Shown here piece by piece: positions 1 to 9,300 of a stretch of 64,000 nt of DNA. The notes under the pieces were generated by a model. It worked only from the letters and a program-made list of their open reading frames with translations, was not told the DNA's origin and ran no database searches. Source of the DNA: Salinivibrio sp. ES.052 (lineage in GTDB: Bacteria > Pseudomonadota > Gammaproteobacteria > Enterobacterales > Vibrionaceae). The stretch is taken from NCBI RefSeq assembly GCF_900141775.1, contig NZ_FSRI01000001.1, positions 776,251-840,250 of the forward strand, written 5' to 3'. Position 1 is the stretch's first letter. Each line of letters opens with the position of its first letter. A program made the translations under genes and the position numbers.

Positions 1-1143
1 GTGATCGTCGAGCCGAATTTGAACTGTTTCAAGGCAAAACCGATAGGCGTTTTCCAGTAAGTTACCTAGTAACTCCATCAAATCACTCCGATGAATGGGC
101 AAGGATGCATTCTCATTAAACATTCGCACAACCGTGACAGGCTTATCCCGATAAGCTTTATCTAACATGCCTGTCAGGCTATCGATCGGTGCGGTCAGTG
201 GGCTATCTTCACGTTTCAGTCCACATTGCCCCACCAATGCGCGTTTGAGCTGGTATTGCACCATGTCATCCATTTGGCTGACCTGCTCTAAAATCCGCTT
301 ATTCAGCTGCTCGCGCGACAGATGATTATCATCGAGTAGGGCATTGGTGGCGGATAAACGCGTTTTTAAGCTGTGCGCCAAATCATCCATGGCGTGGCGA
401 TAACGGGATTTTTGCTTTTCTCGTTGAGTGATCATCCGGTTAAGCGCCTGAGTCACATCTTGCAGCTCGTCAGGGTAATCATTGTCTAGCGTTTGTCGGC
501 GTGACTCAGTAATCGCAATCAGTTCTTTCGCTAACCGGCGCAATGGCAAAAAGCTCCAATGACAGGCGGCCACCACCAATGCTGAAGCAGAAAAAAATAG
601 CAAGCTGATATAAAACCAGGTCTCTGCTTCTAAATCGGCTAACTGTTGTTTTTGTTTGTCCACGTTGCGCAGTACAAATAAGCGATTATCGCTGTTGTCA
701 GGCTGCTTATCGGAAGACAGGCGTTGAGCAACCACATTAAAACCGGCAATAGAAAGGTATTGCGGTTTTTTGGTCAGATCAGGCAACAGGGAGCAAATAT
801 CATCAATATCAAAGGCACGAACATCTCGCGACGTCCAAAGCGTATGTTTATCTTTAGTACAAAGAATAGACATATAGTCGCTGCTAGAGGGATCCAACGA
901 TTGGATCCACGCCGTGAGCTCGTCAGCTTGGATCAGTCCGTCTTTACTCAATTGTGCCATGACCATCGGAACCTGTGAGGCCAGATCCCGAGAGTAGGAC
1001 GCCATTGAGTTTTGCTGATACAACTTATTAATCAACGCCGCGAGCGCAATCGAGAAAAGAAGAATAATGCCAATGGAGGTAGCGAGTACGCGCGTACGGA
1101 GCCGTGGCCGACAACGGCACAAGGTGATATGACTTAACTTCAT
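1..1143 (-). CDS. phoQ: PhoQ-like sensor histidine kinase (C-terminus outside window)
   Basis: This is an inner-membrane histidine kinase that would phosphorylate the adjacent PhoP; the E. coli family member senses low Mg2+, acid and cationic peptides. The reading frame runs from ATG at 1143 and is still open at base 1, so 381 residues are visible and the C-terminal ATPase core is cut off. Membrane segments lie at about residues 19-38 and 170-192 and bracket a periplasmic loop rich in Asp/Ser. A HAMP-like stretch follows, then the dimerisation helix with the phospho-acceptor H257 in HSLKTRL. It starts 3 nt after the phoP stop, so the two genes are an operon. The call rests on the PhoP partner and the H-box; the sensing ligand is inferred. 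Confidence 0.88.
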   Translation of the reverse strand, partial: MKLSHITLCRCRPRLRTRVLATSIGIILLFSIALAALINKLYQQNSMASYSRDLASQVPMVMAQLSKDGLIQADELTAWIQSLDPSSSDYMSILCTKDKHTLWTSRDVRAFDIDDICSLLPDLTKKPQYLSIAGFNVVAQRLSSDKQPDNSDNRLFVLRNVDKQKQQLADLEAETWFYISLLFFSASALVVAACHWSFLPLRRLAKELIAITESRRQTLDNDYPDELQDVTQALNRMITQREKQKSRYRHAMDDLAHSLKTRLSATNALLDDNHLSREQLNKRILEQVSQMDDMVQYQLKRALVGQCGLKREDSPLTAPIDSLTGMLDKAYRDKPVTVVRMFNENASLPIHRSDLMELLGNLLENAYRFCLETVQIRLDDH

Positions 1144-1146
1144 GGT

Positions 1147-1821
1147 TTACTCAGCTTGAATGTCGAAAAGGTACCCTTGACCTCGCACGGTCGATATCGG
1201 GTTGTCATGGCCGGATTGGATCAGCTTTTTACGCAGACGACTGATCATCACCTCAATGGTGTTAGGGTCGCCATCTTGGTCATGATACAGCACATCGAGC
1301 AAGCGTTGCTTAGAGATCACTTCGCGACTGTGACGAATCAGGTACTCAAACAAATCGTACTCAAAGGCGGTGAGCTCCAGTGCTTGCCCGTTGACGGTGA
1401 CCGATTTCGCCAACAAATCTAACTCGATATCGCCAGCGGTGATAGTGGGCTTCACAAAACCAGCACTGCGACGCACCAATGCGTTTAATCGCGCCACCAG
1501 TTCCGGTTTTTGAAACGGCTTTACTAAATAATCATCCGCGCCGGCATCTAAGCCCGTGACCTTATCTTGCCAGTTGGCGCGCGCGGTAAGCACCAAAATC
1601 GGCAGGCGCAGCCCTTTGGCGCGAATATCACGGATCAGGCTAATCCCATCTTGATCGGGTAAACCGAGATCAACAATAGCAATATCATTGGGGTATTGGT
1701 CAGCGTAATAAAGCCCTTCGCTGGCGGTGCTGGCACAGCGAACATGGTGGCCGAGTTCACTGAGTTCGGTGTTCAGGTGATGACTTAAAATCGAGTCATC
1801 TTCAATAATGAGTACCTGCAT
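1147..1821 (-). CDS. phoP: PhoP-like response regulator
   Basis: This is a 224-residue OmpR/PhoP-class transcription factor. The receiver domain (1-115) has the acidic pair E7/D8/D9, the phospho-acceptor D51 in IVDLGLPD, T79 and K101 in VKPF. The winged-helix DNA-binding domain (about 125-222) ends with the family-typical TVRGQGYLF. The segments IVDLGLPD, LPILVLTAR and TVRGQGYLF match E. coli PhoP as I remember it. It is the first gene of a phoP-phoQ pair and lies downstream of ybjL behind a hairpin terminator, so a promoter is expected in 1822-1922, although no boxes were identified with confidence. In vibrios a related regulator controls lipid A modification; that role here is inference. 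Confidence 0.92.
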   Translation of the reverse strand: MQVLIIEDDSILSHHLNTELSELGHHVRCASTASEGLYYADQYPNDIAIVDLGLPDQDGISLIRDIRAKGLRLPILVLTARANWQDKVTGLDAGADDYLVKPFQKPELVARLNALVRRSAGFVKPTITAGDIELDLLAKSVTVNGQALELTAFEYDLFEYLIRHSREVISKQRLLDVLYHDQDGDPNTIEVMISRLRKKLIQSGHDNPISTVRGQGYLFDIQAE

Positions 1822-1838
1822 AAAAGCCCCTGTAAAAC

Positions 1839-1864
1839 AAAAAAGCGCCCGAGATGGACGCCTT
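1839..1864 (-). terminator. Rho-independent terminator after ybjL
   Basis: Read on the minus strand, a stem AAAG-CGTCC / GGGCG-CTTT with one bulged G and a 5-nt loop is followed by a run of T. It separates ybjL from phoP. Confidence 0.6.
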
Positions 1865-1922
1865 TATTATAGGTTTGATTAACTGAATTTTGGCTGACTC
1901 AGCGCTCGTCTCTCGCGTGACG

Positions 1923-3602
1923 TTACACCAAAATAATCATCAAGGTGCCAGCCAAGGTCAAAATAACGTTGGCAATCGCGTAAGTGCCGGCATAGCCCAG
2001 AGCGGGAATAGTACTGCGGGCATGCTCATTGATCATATCCATCGCCGGCGCACAGGTTCTTGCCCCGATGATCGCGCCAAACAAGAGCGCGCGGTTCATC
2101 TTCAGCAAATACGCACCAATCAAATAGGCGACAATCACCGGAATAACACTGATCACAATGCTGGCCAAGATCACCGAAAAACCCATGTCCGCGATGTAAT
2201 CAAACAGCCGACTACCGGCACTCAGTCCAATGCCAGCCATAAAGGTCATGAGGCCGAGATCTTTCACCATATTCAGCGCCCCTTGGGGAACATAGCCGAA
2301 AGTGGGGTGGTTGGCACGTAAAAAGCCGAGGCTGATCCCCGCCAACAGCAAGCCAGCGGCATTACCCAGGCCAAAGGTCACTTGACCGAAGGTGAGGGTG
2401 ATCATCCCCAAGCCCAGCCCCAAAATAAAGAAGCAGCAAAAGGCGAGCAAATCCGACATCTGGCTATGAATCGAAATAAAGCCGATGCGGTCGGCCAAGC
2501 CTTTTACGCGGCTTTTCTCACCACTGATTTGCAGCACATCGCCTTTGTTGAGGATAATCCCTTGGTCCATCGGCATCTCAACCTGAGCGCGCACCACTCG
2601 GTTTAAAAAGCAGCCGTATTCCGACAAGTTTAAATCCGACAGCTTTTTCTGCGCCACGCTGTCGTTTTTTACCACGATTTCTTCCTCGACAATGCGCAAG
2701 TCGAGCAGATCGCGGTCAAACACTTCTTTACCGTTACGGAAGCTCGGGTCCAGCCGCGCATGGCTGTCGGGATAACCCACCAAGGCAATCTCGTCGCCTT
2801 GCTGCAAAATGGCATCCCCATCAGGGTTAGCCAAAATACCGTTACGGCGAATACGCTCGATATAACAGCCGGTTTGGCGATAAATACCTAGCTCACGCAG
2901 GTTGCGGCCATCAATCCAATCGATCAATTCAGGCCCCACCCGATAGGCGCGAATAATGGGTAAATAGACCTTACGCTGTGATTCACTGCCCAAGCCGCGC
3001 TCAATCGCAATCTGTTGGGCGGAGTGCTCAAGGTTATGGCGCTGCAACTTCGGCATCAATTTCGCCAGCACAATCAAGCTCACCAGGCCGGTGAGGTAAG
3101 CCATGGCATAGCCGACACTGAGGTTATCAATCATCATCCCCAGCTGTTCGCCTTCCGCGCCGGTTAAGCCGGAGTTAAGCGCATCTTTAGCGCCGACCAA
3201 TACCGGGGTGGCAGTGAGCGCACCGGCCATCATGCCGGTGGCAATGCTGATATCCAACCCCAAATAGTTTTGGAAGAACAGGGTTAAGCCAATGGCACTG
3301 AGTAACACCGCCAAGGCAAGCAATAGGTATGATTTTCCGTCACGGAAAAAGACGCCAAAAAAGTTCGGCCCCGCCTCAATTCCCACGCAGTAGATAAACA
3401 GCATAAAGCCGATGCTGAGGGTTTCGGGCGAGAAGGTGAACCCCGCGTTGCCAAAAATGATTGCGGTAAACAACACGCCGATGGATCCGCCGAGTTGCAC
3501 ACTACCAATTTTGATCTTTCCGACTGCGAGGCCGAGGGCGAGAACCACAAAAAGGAGTAAAATATCGTTTTGGAGCAGGAGGTTATTGACGTCTATATTC
3601 AC
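1923..3602 (-). CDS. ybjL: YbjL-type putative transporter (AspT/YidE/YbjL family)
   Basis: This is a 559-residue inner-membrane protein, close to the 561 residues of E. coli YbjL. Two blocks of hydrophobic helices (about 10-185 and 385-559) flank a cytoplasmic middle region (about 200-370) that carries two RCK_C/TrkA-C-like domains. Long segments such as [20 protein letters not shown] and [12 protein letters not shown] are typical of the family. Relatives include the aspartate:alanine exchanger AspT, but the substrate of YbjL is not established. It is transcribed toward phoP and stops before a hairpin terminator. In E. coli, ybjL lies close to grxA; here grxA is about 12 kb away, which marks an insertion of accessory DNA upstream of this gene. 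Confidence 0.93.
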   Translation of the reverse strand: MNIDVNNLLLQNDILLLFVVLALGLAVGKIKIGSVQLGGSIGVLFTAIIFGNAGFTFSPETLSIGFMLFIYCVGIEAGPNFFGVFFRDGKSYLLLALAVLLSAIGLTLFFQNYLGLDISIATGMMAGALTATPVLVGAKDALNSGLTGAEGEQLGMMIDNLSVGYAMAYLTGLVSLIVLAKLMPKLQRHNLEHSAQQIAIERGLGSESQRKVYLPIIRAYRVGPELIDWIDGRNLRELGIYRQTGCYIERIRRNGILANPDGDAILQQGDEIALVGYPDSHARLDPSFRNGKEVFDRDLLDLRIVEEEIVVKNDSVAQKKLSDLNLSEYGCFLNRVVRAQVEMPMDQGIILNKGDVLQISGEKSRVKGLADRIGFISIHSQMSDLLAFCCFFILGLGLGMITLTFGQVTFGLGNAAGLLLAGISLGFLRANHPTFGYVPQGALNMVKDLGLMTFMAGIGLSAGSRLFDYIADMGFSVILASIVISVIPVIVAYLIGAYLLKMNRALLFGAIIGARTCAPAMDMINEHARSTIPALGYAGTYAIANVILTLAGTLMIILV

Positions 3603-3921
3603 AGCACAAATATCCAGCAGCGTGCGGAGGAGATTAAAGTGGTGAAAATTATACCAACCTTAATCACACTTTGTTGTACAAATTTGGTGAAATAAAGATT
3701 AATTTTGCGTAAAAAAACACCAGTTGCACGTTTTTTGGAAGCATCCACAAAAAATGGCAGCCCCGACTGGCTTTTTAGACCCAACCAACACGCCCGCAAG
3801 ATCTCGGCCAAATCCTCGAAGCAATCTCACAGAATTAGCGCTAGCTAACATTTTGGACATTAGGGAATGAAAACGTTATCACGCCTCTGTTAGGCTAATC
3901 CTTACTACAAAAAGGGAAATG

Positions 3922-3985
3922 GCCTATCGGGTGCCCAAAACCGGCGGGCGGTAGCGTGGGGGGCAGTGAATCCGCCATGATAGGC
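3922..3985. repeat. Inverted repeat enclosing a GC-rich core
   Basis: GCCTATC at 3922-3928 pairs perfectly with GATAGGC at 3979-3985, and inside it GGCGG (about 3947-3951) can pair with CCGCC (3972-3976). The local base composition is unlike the AT-rich DNA on either side. It could be a structured RNA, a recombination site remnant or a protein-binding site. No known riboswitch pattern was recognised. Confidence 0.4.
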
Positions 3986-4030
3986 AGCATGCACACTTTC
4001 GTAGAGAAGGAAACTATTTGATTGGTTGAA

Positions 4031-4063
4031 AATTTTCATATCAAATATTTAAGTATGAAAATT
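4031..4063. repeat. Perfect 10-bp inverted repeat upstream of the first accessory gene
   Basis: AATTTTCATA at 4031-4040 and TATGAAAATT at 4054-4063 are exact reverse complements separated by 13 nt. They sit about 70-100 nt before the preferred start at 4131, so an operator or a 5' transcript hairpin is possible. The second arm overlaps an ATG (4055) that opens an 18-codon frame ending at 4111. Confidence 0.45.
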
Positions 4064-4130
4064 ATTTTTGCCGGTTATAACAAACCGAGTGTTCCTACTA
4101 ATACATTGTGATCCAGTAAATGAGGGAGTT

Positions 4131-5414
4131 ATGCAAACAATCAGATCAAATCTGACTCGATTAAAAAGACTAGCCGAGAAAAATCTCCCAGAAGGAGATG
4201 ATATATTTGGTTACTCCGGTATTAGTAAGTCTCTTATTATTGACTTCATTGACCATTCTTATGAATTAAGCTACGAGTTAGTCGATTTAGAACCACATTT
4301 TGAAATAACCGTATTAAAGCGGAAAGTTTCTAAATTAATAAGTGTTTGCAAGGACTATTTAAACGATGATGCAAAGGGTTTTTTGAAAGAAAAGAAATTT
4401 GATGCCTTTATTGATAGCCTGACTGAAATTAGAGATCAAGTGAGATTTACCTATATCGTTGTAGTTGACAAATCACTTCGAAAAGAAGCCGCTGCGGCAG
4501 AAATAAAAGAAAACTATGAGAGACTGAAGAAATCATATGAGGAGTTCGAAGATAGATTTAGAACGGTTGATCAATCCTTGCAAAGTGTAACTGAAAATCA
4601 AGAAAAAATTGAAGAAGTTAAGAACGAGCTTTTAGTTCTATTGGAAACCTCTAGAGGGAACTCAGATGATATATCCTCGTTTAGAGTAGAATGTGAGTCA
4701 AATAGCGAGTCAATTGAAAAGCACGAAGACGAAGCTAGATCGAAAAAGGAATTTTTAATTGAATCGTCCGAAAAGCTAAATAATCTAATAACAAAGTCTC
4801 AAGACTTGAAATCTGAATCTGACTCTATGTTGGGTACGATAAATTCCCTTTCGGAAGAGCTTAAAGAGCAGATCCAGTTGAATTCAGAAAAGCAAAAAGA
4901 GATACAGGATACACTAGGAAATGCTAATAGAGTTGGAATGGCAGGTTCCTTTAAGACTAGAAAAGAAGAGTTGAATAAACCTATTTTAATGTGGGGAGTG
5001 ATATTCGCCCTAGCGATAGTGTTGATATTTAGTGTGGCTGTTTACTTTATTACTCCAGCATTAAAATCAGATGGAGATATTGCTTATTGGAGTATTTTCA
5101 CTAAGTTGTTATTAGCTACTCCTTTTGTTTGGTTGGCTTGGATGAGTGCGAAACAATACGGTTATCTCTCTCGTATTAGAGAAGATTACGCTTACAAATA
5201 CGCATCTGCTATGGCTTTTGAGGGATATAAGAAGCATGCTATAGAAGTAGAAGATGGATTACTTCATGAGCTTCTATCAATTTCCATCGCAAACCTCTCT
5301 CAAAATCCAATTAGACTTTTTCAGTCAAAAGACAATCATGCGAGCCCTATTAACGAATTGGTAAAAGAAGTTTTTGGAAGGGTATCTAAAAGTAATAGTG
5401 ATAAGAATAGGTAG
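4131..5414 (+). CDS. Coiled-coil protein with two C-terminal membrane segments, function unknown
   Basis: I do not recognise this family with certainty. The start at ATG 4131 is chosen because GAGGGAG lies 2 nt upstream; an upstream TTG at 4068 has no good ribosome site. The 427-residue product has a helical N-terminal part (1-110), a long Glu/Lys/Ser-rich coiled coil (about 110-280), hydrophobic segments at about 285-308 and 320-340, and a conserved-looking cytoplasmic tail with YLSRIREDYAYKYA and QNPIRLF. This suggests a membrane-anchored protein with a large cytoplasmic rod. The gene is AT-rich compared with the core genes and lies beside cassette-type DNA, so horizontal acquisition is likely. 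A role in phage or plasmid defence is possible but not shown. Confidence 0.75.
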   Translation: MQTIRSNLTRLKRLAEKNLPEGDDIFGYSGISKSLIIDFIDHSYELSYELVDLEPHFEITVLKRKVSKLISVCKDYLNDDAKGFLKEKKFDAFIDSLTEIRDQVRFTYIVVVDKSLRKEAAAAEIKENYERLKKSYEEFEDRFRTVDQSLQSVTENQEKIEEVKNELLVLLETSRGNSDDISSFRVECESNSESIEKHEDEARSKKEFLIESSEKLNNLITKSQDLKSESDSMLGTINSLSEELKEQIQLNSEKQKEIQDTLGNANRVGMAGSFKTRKEELNKPILMWGVIFALAIVLIFSVAVYFITPALKSDGDIAYWSIFTKLLLATPFVWLAWMSAKQYGYLSRIREDYAYKYASAMAFEGYKKHAIEVEDGLLHELLSISIANLSQNPIRLFQSKDNHASPINELVKEVFGRVSKSNSDKNR

Positions 5415-5656
5415 AAAGTCTACTAATCCACTCTACTTGCGCTTCATTTTAGTGGCTAGAGTATGAGAAATAAGCCGTTTTTTGTGAATTTTAGGGCACT
5501 GCTTTGACAGTGTTTGTAGTAGGATTTGGTCATCTGCATCGTTTGCATCACTATTGAATCTGTCTGTGTCGGGTGTGTTTTTGGAGAAATTCATTAGATC
5601 AGAGGGAGCGATGTGCATCTACCTCATTGTTTCAAAAAAGATTTATGAGGGGGTTC

Positions 5657-5676
5657 GCTAGAGCGCGGAGTTAGCT
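5657..5676 (+). other. Right half of an integron attC-like site
   Basis: The segment AGAGCGCGGAGTTA (5660-5673) matches the right arm of the complete attC at 6242-6255 at 13 of 14 positions. It ends in a G|TTAGC crossover-type site (G5670, TT5671-5672). No matching left arm with an AAC box was found in 5415-5656, so the site that should close the upstream cassette is incomplete or too diverged to see. Confidence 0.6.
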
Positions 5677-5696
5677 TACATAATGAGGTCCAGAGT

Positions 5697-5888
5697 ATGA
5701 AGTTTTTGATTGATTATGAATGTAGAAATGGAAATGGTGTTTCGAATGAACAATTTGAGATCGAGTTGGATCATGAGCCTAATATGATGGACTCCGATTT
5801 AATTCTTGAGGCACTGAAAGATTCTACGAAATATCACCAAGAGGGTATTGGTGGTGTAAGTATTACTTCAATATCCTTGATTTTGTAA
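5697..5888 (+). CDS. Small cassette-borne hypothetical protein (63 aa)
   Basis: I do not recognise this 63-residue acidic protein. It starts 26 nt after the cassette edge, with GAGG at 5685-5688 as a likely ribosome site, and has no signal peptide or membrane segment. The sequence alternates acidic and aliphatic residues and ends in a hydrophobic VSITSISLIL tail, which suggests a small alpha/beta fold. It is the first gene of the 5671-6252 cassette and is followed 40 nt later by a second small gene. Cassette position and AT-rich codons indicate transfer. No function is proposed. Confidence 0.6.
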   Translation: MKFLIDYECRNGNGVSNEQFEIELDHEPNMMDSDLILEALKDSTKYHQEGIGGVSITSISLIL

Positions 5889-5928
5889 CAAGCTCTGTAT
5901 CTAAAATGTCTACTGATGGAATATTATT

Positions 5929-6192
5929 ATGATTTGCAATAAACCACATAGGTATAACCAAGATTTTGAATTACTGCCAGATGACCAGAGCAAATTTAAT
6001 GGACGTCATAAGTGCGTTGGTTGCGCTTATGAGCGAGGATTTGAATTAGGACTCGCTAGAGCGCAAACATTGAGCATAGATTACTCAACGTTACCTGACA
6101 GTCAAGCCGGAGCAGGAAGGCATAAAAGTGTGCAGGCCGCTTTTGCTGACGGGTATCGCCAAGGAATTTTAGCTTCGTACGATGTAAGCTAA
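5929..6192 (+). CDS. Small cassette-borne protein with an internal duplication (87 aa)
   Basis: The product is made of two copies of one module. Residues about 15-43 contain LPDDQ....GRHK..G.A...G...G and residues about 55-81 contain LPDSQ....GRHK.VQ.A...G...G. The first copy has a CxxC pair (CVGC) that the second lacks, so metal binding would involve only one half. I know of no function for this arrangement. The stop codon TAA (6190-6192) lies inside the R'' box of the attC, a hallmark of cassette genes. There is no signal peptide or membrane segment. The ATG at 5929 follows a GATGGA sequence that may serve as ribosome site. Confidence 0.65.
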   Translation: MICNKPHRYNQDFELLPDDQSKFNGRHKCVGCAYERGFELGLARAQTLSIDYSTLPDSQAGAGRHKSVQAAFADGYRQGILASYDVS

Positions 6193-6258
6193 CAAAGCGC
6201 TGCTGGCGGACAATTTTTCCGCTGCACACCAAAATTGCCGCAGAGCGCGGCGTTACAT
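6184..6258 (+). other. Complete attC-type recombination site
   Basis: This is an imperfect palindrome with the layout of an integron attC. The left arm has an AAC box (6191-6193), GCGCT (6197-6201), GCGG (6206-6209) and CAATTTT (6211-6217). The right arm has AAAATTG (6231-6237), CCGC (6238-6241), AGCGC (6244-6248) and the crossover G|TT at 6252/6253. Each left block pairs with its right partner, and unpaired bases between the blocks are as expected for the folded single strand recognised by IntI. The site closes the 582-bp cassette. Confidence 0.75.
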
Positions 6259-6315
6259 GCTCTAAGTGCTTCACGCTTGTTGCCTCATATTGAATAAAAA
6301 GGAATAAGATCTTAC

Positions 6316-9300
6316 ATGATGGACAGAAATTACAATCGAGGGTCAGAGTGGCGAAAATGGGATCTTCATATTCATACTCCAGCTTCTTTCCATTGGGAGG
6401 GCCCACAATTTACCTCTAACGCAGATTCACCTGAGAACACCCAGATAGTTGATGAAATGATTCATGCATTAAATGCTGCCGAGCCAGCGGTGTTCGCCAT
6501 CATGGATTATTGGACGTTTGATGGGTGGTTCGCATTAAAACGCCGTTTAGCTCAACCAGAAGCCCCAAGACTAGAAAAGACAGTTTTCCCTGGTATTGAG
6601 TTACGGTTGGTTGCTCCTATGGAAGGACGGCTTAATGCTCATGTTTTGTTCTCAGATAAAATTGATGATCAGGAGCTAAGGGATTTTCGTGCTGCGTTGC
6701 ATGTTGCGTTAATCAATAGACCACTTTCCGATTTCTCACTGAAATCTCTTGCTCGCACTGTAGGAGAGGACTTTTTACGTACCAGAGGCTTCGATAAAAA
6801 TGAAGTAGATCAGAGTGATGAGGTTGCGTTAAAAGCAGGTTCAACTGTCGCGGAAATAACATGCGAGAGCTACAAACAGGCGCTTCGCAGTGTGCCTAAC
6901 GGACTGGCTCTTGGCTTTATGCCATTTAATACCAACGATGGAATAGCCGCTGTAGAATGGCAGGAACACTACGCTTATGTGCTCGAGTTGTTCGACACAT
7001 CACCAATTTTTGAAACGAGGACCCCTGCTCTGTGGGCTGCTTTTGCTGGGATTGAGACTGAGGAAAACAAGAATTGGATAAGTAACTTTCAATACGCATT
7101 GGGAAATATACCTAGGCTTGCCGTATCGGGGAGCGACGCACATAGGTTCACTGGTGAGCTAGGGAAATGCAACCGTCGCGGTTACGGTGACTACCCTTCA
7201 GATAAAACCACGTGGATCAAAGCCAATCCAACATTTGAGGGGTTAAAGCAAGCCATTAAAGAGCCAGCTAAACGCTCATTTATCGGGTCAACGCCTCCGA
7301 AGTGTTTATTGGTTAAAAATAACCGAAGCCAATTTATTGATAAACTGGAGGTTATAAAGAACAGTGATTCGCCGACTACTGACCCATGGCTTGATGGAAC
7401 AGAACTGGCCCTAAATTACGACATGGTTGCCATTATCGGGAATAAAGGGAGTGGTAAAAGTGCGCTCGCAGATATTACCGCACTACTTGGAAACTCAAAG
7501 CAAAGCCATCACTTTTCTTTCTTAAAAGAAAATCGTTTTAGAGGAAAAACCGGCGAGCCTGCCAAAAATTTCAAGGCAAAGATTACTTGGGTTGATGAGC
7601 AAGAGCTAGAAAAAAGTCTCAACGAAAATCCTGCTACTGAAAATGTCGAGCTCGTTAAATATATCCCTCAGGGCCATTTTGAAGAGCTCTGTAACTCCCA
7701 TGTTTCGGGCAAATCAAGCGCTTTTGAAAATGAATTGAGGTCTGTGATTTTCTCTCATGCCGATGAGTCAATTCGTTTAGGTGCTTATGATTTCGATCAA
7801 CTTATTGAGCAACAAGAAAGCTCATTAAGAAGCAATTTAGAAAGCCTACGTAGCGAATTACATAAGATTAACTGGCAGATAGAGTCAGTTGATAACCAGA
7901 TGACCGACGAGGTGCGTAAAGGTATAGAAGAGCAGCTAAATCAAAAGAAAAGGTTGCTTGAAGAACATTTAAAGAATCGACCTCCTGAAGTTCCTGAGCC
8001 AACAGATAAGCTTTCCCCTGAACAGCAAAAAGCAGCAGAAAATTTGGCTTCTATTTCTACAGAGCTTGAAGATATAAAAAATAAGCGAAAAGAATATCAA
8101 GAAGAAGTTGCCAATCTTGCTGCCAAACGAAAGGCATGTAAAAGCATCAAAGAAGGACTTGAGGTTGTTGAACGAGCGGTTAAGCAGTTTAGTTCAGAGT
8201 TTGATATCGACCTTGAGCTGTTAGGTTTAGAGGTTAGCAATCTCATTAAATTCCAAGTCGATAAACATTCAATATCTGACATCGAAAAGTCGACATCTGC
8301 TCGCGATGTTGAGTTAAAAGCCGGCATCCAAAAACTAGAAGCTGATGAAAAGGCACTTGAAAACAAGAGAGCGTCTTTAAATGCTCAATTAAATGCTCCT
8401 CAACAATCACACCAGAAATATTTGGATCAACTAAAACTTTGGGAAGAAAGAAAATTTGAATTAGAGGGCAGTAAAGAGGCACCTGATTCTCTTGAAGGTC
8501 TCAAGAATAGAAAGGAACAATTAGAGGAGCTTCCTATACGAAGAGATAGGCTGAAAGATGAAAGAATATTGCTAGCAGGAAGAGTTTATGACATCTTGGA
8601 AGAACAAAGAAAGAAACGCGAAGCTCTATTTGAACCTGTTCAGTCACTCATTCAAAATAATTCTCTGATACGTGATGAGTATAAATTACAGTTTAGTGCG
8701 GAGCTGAGCACAACTATTGATCAGGTATCAACGAAGCTATTCTCCTTTATAAAGCAAGCATCTGGTGAGTTTAGGGGAGAGTCGGAGAGTTTGTCTGTGA
8801 TAAAGGATTTAATTGATAGGCATAACTTTGACGATAAAGAATCAGTGCTTTCGTTTGTATCTGAGTTAAATAATAAACTTGAAGCAGCATCAAAAAATGA
8901 AGCTGGAATTGCATCAATCTTACGCAAAGATCGAGATGCACATGAGGTATATAATTTTATTTTTAGCTTGGAATACCTTGAACCAAGATACACTTTGACG
9001 TTTCAGGATGCTCAAATTGAGCAGCTTTCCCCGGGTCAGCGAGGAGCATTGCTTCTTATATTCTATTTGCTTGTAGATAAAGGCAATAACCCAATAATTC
9101 TAGATCAGCCGGAAGAGAATCTAGACAATGAAACAGTTGTTAGCTTGCTTGTTCCAGTGTTAACAGAGGCAAAACAAAAGCGGCAGATAATCATGGTAAC
9201 ACATAACCCAAACCTTGCGGTTGTATGTGATGCTGAGCAAATAATTCACTGTGAATTTGATCGGAGAAATGGACACAGGATCACATATACCCCGGGGGCG

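Larger units (their letters stand above)
3603..4130. other. Gene-free junction between ybjL and the accessory block
   Basis: No convincing gene is present in these 528 bases. The ybjL side is AT-rich and should hold the ybjL promoter. A GC-rich stretch at 3921-3990 contains an inverted repeat (see separate entry). From about 4000 the sequence turns strongly AT-rich, which marks the start of the accessory block. A 10-bp inverted repeat and an 18-codon reading frame precede the first accessory gene. Confidence 0.6.
5671..6252 (+). mobile_element. Integron-like gene cassette (582 bp, two small genes)
   Basis: The boundaries follow the rule for integrated cassettes, from TT of one G|TT site to G of the next. 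The first nine bases, TTAGCTTAC (5671-5679), are an exact reverse complement of GTAAGCTAA (6184-6192), which is the R''-type box at the 3' end. That is what is expected when the circular cassette closes into one attC. Gene starts lie close to the 5' edge and the last stop codon overlaps the R'' box, as in typical cassettes. No integrase gene or attI site is visible in the window, so it is an orphan (CALIN-like) cassette. Confidence 0.72.

Noticed and set aside
1923-2321. Long plus-strand frames opposite ybjL, mfd and mukB
   Set aside because: They mirror the codon pattern of the real genes on the other strand and have no ribosome sites or family resemblance.
3922-3985. Possible cobalamin, c-di-GMP or THF riboswitch
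   Set aside because: The GC-rich blocks looked suggestive at first, but the conserved core sequences of these riboswitches are absent and the downstream gene does not fit.
5433-5618. A 61-codon minus-strand frame with GAGG ahead of its ATG
   Set aside because: It lies in the spacer where an attC is expected, the product is low in hydrophobic residues with no family look, and it opposes all cassette genes. It was not listed as a gene.
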